Positions 27,122-34,855 of a stretch of DNA of 34,855 nt are shown here, piece by piece. Where the stretch lies: assembly GCA_023129165.1 (NCBI GenBank), contig JAGMCL010000052.1, forward strand, positions 1 through 34,855, given 5' to 3'. The notes below the pieces were generated by a model. That model made no database searches. It was given only the letters and a program-made list of their open reading frames with translations, and was not told the DNA's origin. Numbering within the stretch: position 1 is the first letter of the stretch; each line of letters starts with the position of its first letter. The position numbers and the translations under genes were made by a program. The DNA comes from Caldifarciminota bacterium. GTDB taxonomy: Bacteria > Hydrothermota > UBA3073.

Positions 27122-28321
27122 ATGAGAAAGAAAAGCTTCTTTTGGTCTGTTTACACAGCTGTGGCGCTCTCTTATATAATAGGATATGCAAATATTATAC
27201 CGATACCCGAGCCGGATTATCCTCTTCATGGTATTGGGTTCGGCACACGTGCGATTGGGATGGGGGGTGCATTCGTAGCAATAGCGGATGACCCATCTGC
27301 TATCTGGTGGAATCCAGCAGGACTTTCGAAGATTGATAAGTTAAGTATATATGGAGAGATGTCGTATCTATATGAGGAAGGTGAATTACCATACGGATAT
27401 TACTACGGTCCTTATGATTCTGGAGACCGCTATACATCTTACTCAAAAGGCACTTTTTTACCAAGGGCTGTTGTTCTGACTATTCCTTACAGGGATATTG
27501 GGATTGGAATAGGTGCCTATGTTCCCTATTGCACTATTAAGGAAGATGGAGAGTTTACCTGGAAGGATGAGAAAATAATACCTGCCGAAAAGGGCAAGGT
27601 TAGACGGGTGGAGATTGCCATAGCATCGGGTAAAAACAGTGCATTTAATCTTGGTCTGACTATTGGATACCAGTGGCTTACTACAGAAGAGAGGTCATTC
27701 TATCACAAGGTGTATGATGGGACAGAGAGTGTCCATTGGTATAAAGAGGAGTTTGAAGGTAAGGGATTCTCAGCGAGTATAGGTGGGATCTGGAAGGTTA
27801 GTGGAAATTCCAGTATCGGCATCACAATGGGTACACACACACCTTTAAAAGGAGAAAAGAAATACCAGAATTATTACTATCACTCACGGCATGATACGGT
27901 CTATCGGGACACAACCTACATCGGAGAAACGGAAGAAGAGCGTTCCCTTCCAAAATTCGTGCGGCTGGGAGCATTTATTGAAAACGAAAAGGGGACAATA
28001 ATAGCCGTTCAAATTGATTTCCTCCGCCGGGATTATTATCCTTATGTTTATCCTGCTGGATGGTATGAACCCCTCTTTGGCTTGGGAGAAGCTCAGCTTA
28101 GTTTGGGGATTGAGCAATCCATGAATGAGAGTATTGCTTTAAGAGCGGGAGTTTATTCCTCTCCAAAGGGTAGCTATTACAATGGGGATGTATTTACTTT
28201 CACCTCTGGGTTTACTGTAAAATGTCGAAGTTTTAGGTTTGAAGGTGTGATTGAAAACATGCTGGGAGGGGACGATAAAGTGCGAATTGGCTCACTCTCT
28301 GTTCTTTACGAGTGGTTATAG
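27122..28321 (+). CDS. PorV/OmpP1/FadL-like outer-membrane beta-barrel protein
   Basis: Track ORF 27098..28321, start ATG 27122 after AAGGAAGG; GFGTRAIGMGGAFVAIADDPSAIWWNPAGLS signature. Confidence 0.9.
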   Translation: MRKKSFFWSVYTAVALSYIIGYANIIPIPEPDYPLHGIGFGTRAIGMGGAFVAIADDPSAIWWNPAGLSKIDKLSIYGEMSYLYEEGELPYGYYYGPYDSGDRYTSYSKGTFLPRAVVLTIPYRDIGIGIGAYVPYCTIKEDGEFTWKDEKIIPAEKGKVRRVEIAIASGKNSAFNLGLTIGYQWLTTEERSFYHKVYDGTESVHWYKEEFEGKGFSASIGGIWKVSGNSSIGITMGTHTPLKGEKKYQNYYYHSRHDTVYRDTTYIGETEEERSLPKFVRLGAFIENEKGTIIAVQIDFLRRDYYPYVYPAGWYEPLFGLGEAQLSLGIEQSMNESIALRAGVYSSPKGSYYNGDVFTFTSGFTVKCRSFRFEGVIENMLGGDDKVRIGSLSVLYEWL

Positions 28322-28360
28322 AATTCGAACGAATCGGTTTTTCATTTTGAAATTATTTTC

Positions 28361-28383
28361 GGGACTTGGAAGTCCCTCCTACA
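28361..28383. repeat. TGTAGG-type hairpin (reverse orientation)
   Basis: Reverse complement TTGTAGGA-GGGACT-TCCA-AGTCCC. Confidence 0.75.
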
Positions 28384-28403
28384 ATTTAAAGTTATGGAAA
28401 TGG

Positions 28404-28573
28404 GGGTCAGGCTAAGAGATAAGAGATAGAAAATAATCTCACTCCTTTGCCACGAGATATCAGATGATAAAAATTTCCTTCATATTCTATCCTCAGTTTC
28501 CTGGACATATTTTTATTTTACTATAACTTTCCCCCTATGTCAAGCAATTATCTCTTATCTTTTAGCCTGACCC
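28404..28573. repeat. Inverted repeat pair GGGTCAGGCTAAGAGATAAGAGAT / ATCTCTTATCTTTTAGCCTGACCC
   Basis: About 27-nt arms (28404-28430 and 28547-28573) with few mismatches, ~116-nt interior. Confidence 0.75.
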
Positions 28574-28584
28574 GCAATAAAATT

Positions 28585-31125
28585 ATGTTTAGATTATATA
28601 GACTAATCCTATTTATAGCCATCTCATCCTCCCTGTTTGGAAGGGCATTATCCTTAGAAGAGGCAAAGGTATGCAACCCTGAGGTTGAGAGGTTGATTGA
28701 ATGTGCAAGTGGAGATGAAAAAGAGTGGGTGGATTCACTCCTTCAATATATGCCAACCATTGACCTTGTAACCCTGAATGCCGATTCTTTTCTTCTTGAC
28801 TTGAAAGCCCTACAAATTAATCTTGACTCGCTTTCCTGGACAAAGGTAATTCCTCAAGAATTTTTCGACCACTATGTTCTTCCATATCGGGTGTCACAAG
28901 AGCCATTGGAGTATTTTCGACTCCATTATGGAAGAGAGCTCTTCGAACGTGTTCGAGACTGTTCTGATTTAAAAAGTGCAGCACTCTCCGTAAACGAATG
29001 GGCTTATGAACAGATGAAATATGAACCAACTTCCAGATGGGACCAATCTGCAGGTCAGACTATTAGACGAGGCATTGGACGGTGCGAGGAGATGGCTATA
29101 CTTTTTATAAAAGCATGCAGGTCAGTAGGTATCCCAACAAGAATGGTATCTTCACCCTGGTGGCCATTCACCAACTCAAATCATGCATGGGTAGAGGTCT
29201 GGACAGAAGACGGATGGCATTTTCTTGGGGGTGCTGAGATGACTGCATTAGATAATACCTGGTTTAGAAAGGCAGTCAGAAGAACAGCAATCATAAAAGG
29301 TGTTACGTGGGGAGAATTTACTAAATCAGAAAAGATGGTATATTATAAAGGAGATGAATATGCAGTTCTCAATCTAACATCTAACTATAGTGATACAACA
29401 GGTCTATCTATAACTGTAATGGATACCGATGGAGCACCTGTAGAGAGTGCAGATGTCTGGATATCGGTCTTCAACTACTCATCACTCCGCTCTGTTGCCC
29501 ACAAATACACTGATGAGTTTGGGGAGGTTCATTTTGTCGTTGGAAAGTGTGACCTATTTATTTCCTGTGGGAAGGACTCACTCTGGGATTATGATATACT
29601 GCGATTTTCAGAAGGTAATACAACAAGCAATATCTCCCTCGTAATCGAGAAGATTTCGATACCAGATACATCCTTCTGGCTCAGGGTAAAGGATAAAGAT
29701 GATGTTCCAGGAGATACGACCTATAAGCCTCCAGAACTATCCTATGTTCTTCATGATCTCCATCAGGAACAGCTAACCGCTGTAGAACCTGAGATTTTAA
29801 AAGAATTACCAGACACATCTTTAGAATATCGTCTTTTAAAAAACCTGAATCGCTCTCGTGGAAATCGAGAAACATTGATGAACTTCTGGAGAAAGTATAA
29901 GGAGGAACCTGAGCTTTTATTATCCTTATGGGATGTTATGCACACAAAGGACCTCGTTGCGGTTGACAGCAACACTATGCAGAAAATTATAGATTTGTTA
30001 AAGGATAGGCGAGAGCATGTTGACAACTATGAGTACCTGGATTCATTATTCTTCAAATATGTTGCAAATCCAAGGATTCTATGGGAGAATTTGTCTCAGG
30101 TTCCTGTATCAATCGAGAATCCATTCTTGGAACTTGCAGGTAAAAAGCCAAATGAGATTGCAGATTATGTGGTGAGATATATCCAGAAAGAAATAGATAC
30201 GCTAAGTGATAAGAACTATTTTGGTGGAAAAATGAATCCTTATCAAACACTCACAGCGGAGACAGGCAGCTCAATTGAGAGACTGACCCTCTTTGTAGAG
30301 GCGATGAGATCGGTTGGAATACCTGCACGCATATACTGGGATTATAAAAGTGCAGAATACTATGATAATGATTGGGTAACAGTAAAATTCGATACTACAG
30401 AAGAGATAGAAACCCAGGAGACAGTGATAGCCGCAAGATTCATACAAAATGATGTAACAAGAACAGATGTTAGATACTATTATGATTTTTCAATATGCCA
30501 GATCGAGGATGGAGTATTTAAGGACATTACCCCCCCAATGGATACATCAATGGGTATTGTCTCTTTTACGGTTCCTACTGGAGAGTATTGTTTTATTACA
30601 GGTTTTCGTCAGGCAAAGGGAGATGTCTTTGTCAGGGTTAATCCAGTTAAGACAGAGGAAGATACTGTTCTGATTACGGTAGAATTGGGGTTCCCGCCAA
30701 TAGATGCAATCGGCTCATTTGACTTACTCATAAGGGACTTTCAAGGACTTACTGACGTTGACATAAAAGATACAGATGGTTTTGTCCTCTCTCAATCCGA
30801 TTGGCAGAATGGTAATATTATTATTGCTTTCCTTGACCCTGAGAAGGAAAGTTCAATATCAACTACCAAAAGACTTGCACTAATTAATGATATTCCTTTT
30901 TTGATTTTTATAAAGACCGATAAGAGGGATAACGCATTACATTTTTGTGTTGAAAATAAACTTAAGGGCAGGATATTTTATGGGGATGAGGAAAGCCTGA
31001 AAGAGATATTAAAATTCCATGAACTCCCTTCAATTCTATTCCTGCGGGATGGAAAGGCAATACTCTGGACAGAGGGACTTAATCTTGAGATTTCAAATAT
31101 GATAAGGCAAATAAAAGACAATTGA
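28585..31125 (+). CDS. Secreted transglutaminase-like protein with two TG-fold domains
   Basis: Track ORF from 28537; ATG 28585 gives signal peptide MFRLYRLILFIAISSSLFGRA. TG triad GIGRCEEMAILFIKACRSVGIPTRMV / NSNHAWVEVW; second TG-like copy GSSIERLTLFVEAMRSVGIPARIY. Confidence 0.88.
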   Translation: MFRLYRLILFIAISSSLFGRALSLEEAKVCNPEVERLIECASGDEKEWVDSLLQYMPTIDLVTLNADSFLLDLKALQINLDSLSWTKVIPQEFFDHYVLPYRVSQEPLEYFRLHYGRELFERVRDCSDLKSAALSVNEWAYEQMKYEPTSRWDQSAGQTIRRGIGRCEEMAILFIKACRSVGIPTRMVSSPWWPFTNSNHAWVEVWTEDGWHFLGGAEMTALDNTWFRKAVRRTAIIKGVTWGEFTKSEKMVYYKGDEYAVLNLTSNYSDTTGLSITVMDTDGAPVESADVWISVFNYSSLRSVAHKYTDEFGEVHFVVGKCDLFISCGKDSLWDYDILRFSEGNTTSNISLVIEKISIPDTSFWLRVKDKDDVPGDTTYKPPELSYVLHDLHQEQLTAVEPEILKELPDTSLEYRLLKNLNRSRGNRETLMNFWRKYKEEPELLLSLWDVMHTKDLVAVDSNTMQKIIDLLKDRREHVDNYEYLDSLFFKYVANPRILWENLSQVPVSIENPFLELAGKKPNEIADYVVRYIQKEIDTLSDKNYFGGKMNPYQTLTAETGSSIERLTLFVEAMRSVGIPARIYWDYKSAEYYDNDWVTVKFDTTEEIETQETVIAARFIQNDVTRTDVRYYYDFSICQIEDGVFKDITPPMDTSMGIVSFTVPTGEYCFITGFRQAKGDVFVRVNPVKTEEDTVLITVELGFPPIDAIGSFDLLIRDFQGLTDVDIKDTDGFVLSQSDWQNGNIIIAFLDPEKESSISTTKRLALINDIPFLIFIKTDKRDNALHFCVENKLKGRIFYGDEESLKEILKFHELPSILFLRDGKAILWTEGLNLEISNMIRQIKDN

Positions 31126-31262
31126 GTTTGTTGAGTTTTCACAGTTTATTGAGTTTCTTGAGTTATTGGGTCTTACGGTCGTAGTGTCATACCGTCTTTA
31201 TAATAACTTAATTACTATTTCTATCGGCAAATATCTGCGCTAATTTGCGTTCAAATGTTATC

Positions 31263-31285
31263 GCGACTAGGAAGTCGCTCCTACC
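31263..31285. repeat. TGTAGG-type hairpin (reverse orientation)
   Basis: Reverse complement GGTAGGA-GCGACT-TCCT-AGTCGC. Confidence 0.75.
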
Positions 31286-31363
31286 TTTTCTTTTTTCTCC
31301 TAAGTTATTCTAAATTGCTAATTGCTAATTTTGCATTGATAATTGATTTTATCTTCTTTTTTC

Positions 31364-31382
31364 GCCCCGCCAAAGGCGGGGC
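31364..31382. repeat. GCCCCGCC-GGCGGGGC hairpin
   Basis: GCCCCGCCAAAGGCGGGGC, identical to 12325-12343, 6 bp beyond the PEPCK stop. Confidence 0.8.
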
Positions 31383-31387
31383 TCCTA

Positions 31388-33298
31388 TCATTTATCATTT
31401 GACATTTTACATTTTCCCTTCTCCCACCTATCAGGTGTAATATAATCTCCGTACTTCTCCCTTGCTCTGTTCAAACGTTTCTTTTCCTCTTCTAAAATTA
31501 TAAACAACACTGGGGGTGTATCAGTAACAGTGGTCTCATATATTTTCTTAATTCTCTCAATCTTTGAAAGGCTTTCGGGCACCCTGATGGTAAATTGTTT
31601 TATGTAATCCTCCCTTGAATATATCTTGTTCAACAGCTCTTTAAAGATTTTCCTGAGGTCATCGTACATGGGTATATATCCTGTGGGAGTCTTTAATGCA
31701 CCAACCTCATTATGTACACGTAATTCCATCCACTTGAGCCAGACACCCTTGTCAACCCTCTCGTTCGTAAAATTTCCATTTCTGTCCTTAAGGAAATAGT
31801 TAACCCCAAATATCTTAGGTGGCTTTTCCATAGAACTGCCGAATTTCAAATTCATATCTACGTATCTGCCAATTGGCACGGAAAGAAAATCCAAATTTGA
31901 CATTGGATTAAATTGTCTAACACCTTCTTTACCAAGTGTGGCAGCAGTTGTTTCTGATTCGAGTGATGCACCTTTGGTTATTATTCCATGTGTCCAGTCG
32001 AATGCCTCCTCTACAGGAACCCATGTATCTGAATCCCTGCCCCCATATATCATCCCACCTATCTCAACCCCGTTTGGGTCGTTCATCTTAGAGTCCATGT
32101 TTCTTAAACTCCTCAGTTTAATTGTAAATCTTGCGTTTTTATGTGAGGGTGTAACCTCGTTACCCTCTGTATCCTTTTTACCAGGTACCCATTCACCTGA
32201 ATGGTTTTTACCCTTCTCAGGCACATCACCATCTTTACCAATCCAGTATACACCTTTATCTTCTGTAGTTAGAATATTTGAGAATATAATCTCGTTCGGT
32301 GAATGTAAAGCATTCCATATTATTGGGTCATCCTTAGAATTTACACCCATTATTATCCCAAAAACACCTGACTCTACATTAACTGCATATGCCTTATCCC
32401 CTCTCTTCCTGATATAGGCTATGTCATCACCAACTATGGTTTCATGAGGTATCATGGCTGTTGAGGTCTTTCCACACAAAGAAGGGAAGGCACCAGTAAA
32501 GTATGTAGTCCCTTTATCTGGTCCATGTATACCCATTAAAAGCATGTGCTCTGTGAGCCATCCCTCCTTTTCGGCTCTATGAATAGCCAAACGCATAGCA
32601 AGTTTCTTCAATCCTATCGTATTACCACCATACTGTGTGTTAACTGAATATACAACTGCGTCTTCAAAATCAATGTATACCCTCCGCTTATTTATGTTCT
32701 TACTTACCTTTCTTTCATCCAACTCACCGGCGCTGTGGACAAATTTAAAAAACCATGCCGAATTACCATGCCTTTTAAACTCCTCATATCCGTTTCTATA
32801 GAGCAAATCTTCACTGTGTGCCACATAAGCAGAATCGGTAAGCTGGATACAGGGAATGGAGAACTCTGAATTGGTTGGACCAAGACAGAAAAACCTTATA
32901 TAGAGTTCATGTTCACTCATTATATCCTTCATGATTTCATGAATCTCCTGGAGACCTTCATGTTTATCAATTGCATTTAAGTTGGGACCTAAATCTACGC
33001 CCTTTGGGACGAGAAATTTAGTGTGTCCTTTATCCCTTGCCTGGTCAAAGTATCCATCAAAATGAACAGAATGTCCCTCTATTGCCAGCTTCATTTCCTC
33101 ACCATTCCTAATCGCAGCCTCTCTGACATATCTTAAATCTTCTTCAGAGTCTGTTGAAATAAATACCTTATCTGGATTACACAACTCTATATACTCTGCC
33201 ACAAACTTGTGCAAATAGGGATTATCTATTGCCTTAAGCTTGTGATAATTTCTTTTACCCAATCTGTTTTCAAGCAACTCTATTATATTTTCAGGCAT
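31388..33298 (-). CDS. pckG: Phosphoenolpyruvate carboxykinase (GTP)
   Basis: Start MPENIIELLENRLGKRNY after GGGGAGG; GAFPSLCGKTSTAM (P-loop-like), VGDDIAYI, FGVNYFLKDRNGNF. Confidence 0.96.
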   Translation of the reverse strand: MPENIIELLENRLGKRNYHKLKAIDNPYLHKFVAEYIELCNPDKVFISTDSEEDLRYVREAAIRNGEEMKLAIEGHSVHFDGYFDQARDKGHTKFLVPKGVDLGPNLNAIDKHEGLQEIHEIMKDIMSEHELYIRFFCLGPTNSEFSIPCIQLTDSAYVAHSEDLLYRNGYEEFKRHGNSAWFFKFVHSAGELDERKVSKNINKRRVYIDFEDAVVYSVNTQYGGNTIGLKKLAMRLAIHRAEKEGWLTEHMLLMGIHGPDKGTTYFTGAFPSLCGKTSTAMIPHETIVGDDIAYIRKRGDKAYAVNVESGVFGIIMGVNSKDDPIIWNALHSPNEIIFSNILTTEDKGVYWIGKDGDVPEKGKNHSGEWVPGKKDTEGNEVTPSHKNARFTIKLRSLRNMDSKMNDPNGVEIGGMIYGGRDSDTWVPVEEAFDWTHGIITKGASLESETTAATLGKEGVRQFNPMSNLDFLSVPIGRYVDMNLKFGSSMEKPPKIFGVNYFLKDRNGNFTNERVDKGVWLKWMELRVHNEVGALKTPTGYIPMYDDLRKIFKELLNKIYSREDYIKQFTIRVPESLSKIERIKKIYETTVTDTPPVLFIILEEEKKRLNRAREKYGDYITPDRWEKGKCKMSNDK

Positions 33299-33601
33299 AT
33301 TATTCCTCCCCAATTTAAGATGTAATATGTCAAAGAATAGCATACCATAATATGTGGATAAAATTGGTTTCTATTATAACACCAATTTCTCAAAATGTCA
33401 ATCTTTTTATATACTTCCAATCTCATTTAACCTCTTAAATAACACAAGAATTTACTTTCTATAATTTAGTTGATTCAAAATACCTACGAGCATATGAATA
33501 AACTCTTAAATTTAGGAATTAATAAATTTTTCTATAATCGCAGGGCTTACATGCCTAACAGCAGTCAGTAAGCCTTGTCGTATATTCTCTCTATTGCAAT
33601 G

Positions 33602-33808
33602 AGATTGCCACGCTCCTGTTAGTCGCTCGCAATGACAAATAAGTCATTAAATGGTAGGCGTAGACTTTATGCCTGCGAAGGAACGAATGAGATTGCTGCG
33701 CTCACTTCGTTCGCTCGCAATGACCGGGGTTGGTATCTGTCATTGCGAGGAGTCCGTCGCACTTCTTGACGGACGACCTGCCTACCGGCAGGCAGGCGAA
33801 GCAATCTT
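33602..33808. repeat. Cluster of three TGTCATTGCGAG/GCAATCT repeats, both orientations
   Basis: AGATTGCCACGCTC..TCGCTCGCAATGACA; AGATTGCTGCGCTCACTTCGTTCGCTCGCAATGAC; TGTCATTGCGAGGAGTCCGTC..GACGGACGA[CCTGCCTACCGGCAGGCAGG]CGAAGCAATCT. Confidence 0.8.
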
Positions 33809-33910
33809 GTCACTTAGATTCTATGGAATACTATATTTTAATCTTATTCTTTTAATAATCTGATAATTGGCTTTTTCAAATTTATTTTCTTAATGATATA
33901 CCTAAAATAC

Positions 33911-33939
33911 TTGACAAGTCAAAAAAAATGTGATATAAT
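33911..33939 (+). promoter_or_regulatory. Consensus sigma70-type promoter of thiC
   Basis: TTGACA (33911-33916), 17-nt spacer, TATAAT (33934-33939). Confidence 0.85.
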
Positions 33940-33977
33940 AGTCGTGCTTTTAATTTCCTTACTCAAAATAACCCACT

Positions 33978-34855
33978 ATGACTTTGATAGAAAACGCCAA
34001 AAAGGGTAAAATTACCTCAATTTTCAGGACAATAGCTGAGGAAGAGGGACAATTACCTGAATACATAAGAGAGGGCATATCAAATGGAACTATAGTAATC
34101 CCCTCTAATAGTAAAAATCCACCCAAAAGAGCCGTTGGTATAGGTAAGGGATTGCGGACTAAAGTTAATGCAAATATAGGTACATCACCTGATATTGCTG
34201 ATATAGATACAGAGATTAAGAAGGCACGCATTGCTGATAAATATGGCTCAGATACAATAATGGATTTGTCAACTGGTGGTAATCTTTCTAATATTAGAAA
34301 GAAGATCAGAGAGGAATTCCCAGGACCACTTGGAACTGTTCCCATCTATGAGATAGCCTGTAGAAAGGCTCAAAAAGAAATAGATTTCAGAGATGCAGGT
34401 GAAGAGGAGATAATTGACATAATTGAGGAACACGCAAGAGATGGTGTCGATTTCGTAACGGTGCACTGTGGAGTTACAAGAGGCGTTGTCGACCTACTCA
34501 AAAGCCATGGAAGAGTTATGGATATAGTCTCTCGTGGAGGGTCTATTCTTGCTGCATGGATGGAATATAATAAGAAAGAAAACCCTTTATATACATATTT
34601 TGATAGACTTATTGAGATAGCAAGGGAATACGATCTGGTTCTTTCACTCGGTGATGGACTTCGTCCCGGCTCAATTATTGATTCGACAGATAAACCTCAG
34701 ATAGAAGAAATGATAGTGCTTGGTAAATTAAGAGACAGGGCACTCAAAGCAGGTGTCCAGGTAATGATAGAGGGACCTGGACACATTCCAATTCATGAAG
34801 TAGAAATGAACGTAAAGATAGAGAAAAGCATTTGCAAGGGTGCTCCATTCTATGT
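33978..34855 (+). CDS. thiC: Phosphomethylpyrimidine synthase ThiC (5' part, runs off window)
   Basis: Open from ATG 33978 to window end; VNANIGTSPDIADIDTEIKKARIADKYGSDTIMDLSTGGNL, VPIYEIACRKA, DFVTVHCGVTR, SRGGSILAAWM, SLGDGLRPGSI, IEGPGHIPI. Not in ORF track because the 3' end is missing. Confidence 0.97.
   Translation, partial: MTLIENAKKGKITSIFRTIAEEEGQLPEYIREGISNGTIVIPSNSKNPPKRAVGIGKGLRTKVNANIGTSPDIADIDTEIKKARIADKYGSDTIMDLSTGGNLSNIRKKIREEFPGPLGTVPIYEIACRKAQKEIDFRDAGEEEIIDIIEEHARDGVDFVTVHCGVTRGVVDLLKSHGRVMDIVSRGGSILAAWMEYNKKENPLYTYFDRLIEIAREYDLVLSLGDGLRPGSIIDSTDKPQIEEMIVLGKLRDRALKAGVQVMIEGPGHIPIHEVEMNVKIEKSICKGAPFY

Noticed and set aside
31938-32417. 159-aa plus-strand ORF opposite PEPCK
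   Set aside because: Shadow ORF antisense to a clear PEPCK (GTP).
33651-33863. 70-aa ORF upstream of thiC
   Set aside because: Made almost entirely of TGTCATTGCGAG/CCTGCC repeats.
33959-34345. 128-aa minus ORF at the right end
   Set aside because: Antisense to the clear thiC reading frame.
1-34855. tRNA, rRNA or multi-unit CRISPR array
   Set aside because: Scanned by eye for cloverleaf/T-loop motifs, rRNA signatures and regularly spaced repeats; none convincing. A covariance-model scan would be decisive.

Overview
AT-rich bacterial chromosomal window. No rRNA, tRNA or convincing CRISPR array seen. Gene content and repeat style suggest an uncultured lineage of the WOR-3/Cloacimonadota kind, but that is only an impression. 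Left to right: cytidine deaminase, an orphan ORF, a bactofilin; an LsrF-type aldolase/thiolase and a convergent Nif3-like gene, flanked by two inverted 87-bp MITE-like repeats; a minus-strand trehalose locus (OtsA-OtsB fusion, sugar-binding lipoprotein, two ABC permeases, TreT-like glycosyltransferase) running directly into uvrB; a large SppA-type protease whose N-terminal ~220 aa look like an outer-membrane beta-barrel; an accessory/defence island (~14.7-27.0 kb); a PorV/FadL-like outer-membrane protein; a double-transglutaminase-fold secreted protein; GTP-type PEP carboxykinase; and the 5' part of thiC. The island holds an expanded type I restriction-modification locus in the order hsdR - radC-like - DUF4062/COG2865 ATPase-HTH - hsdS - novel membrane-anchored protein - hsdM, followed by a Fic protein. 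It is surrounded by decayed relics: an ORF6N gene with an internal deletion, a second COG2865-HTH plus hsdS 5' end with nonsense codons, an AAA ATPase reduced to its two ends, and a possible second hsdR 5' end. Three near-identical promoters (TTGCAA/G-17-TATAAT) occur in the left part of the island. Several families of short palindromes are dispersed through the intergenic DNA. One shows covarying stems behind a constant TTGTAGG lead, and another is repeatedly nested inside other hairpins. Best candidates for something undescribed: the six-gene type I RM arrangement with its unknown membrane protein and duplicated, decayed specificity cassette; the barrel-SppA fusion; and the nested/covarying palindrome families.
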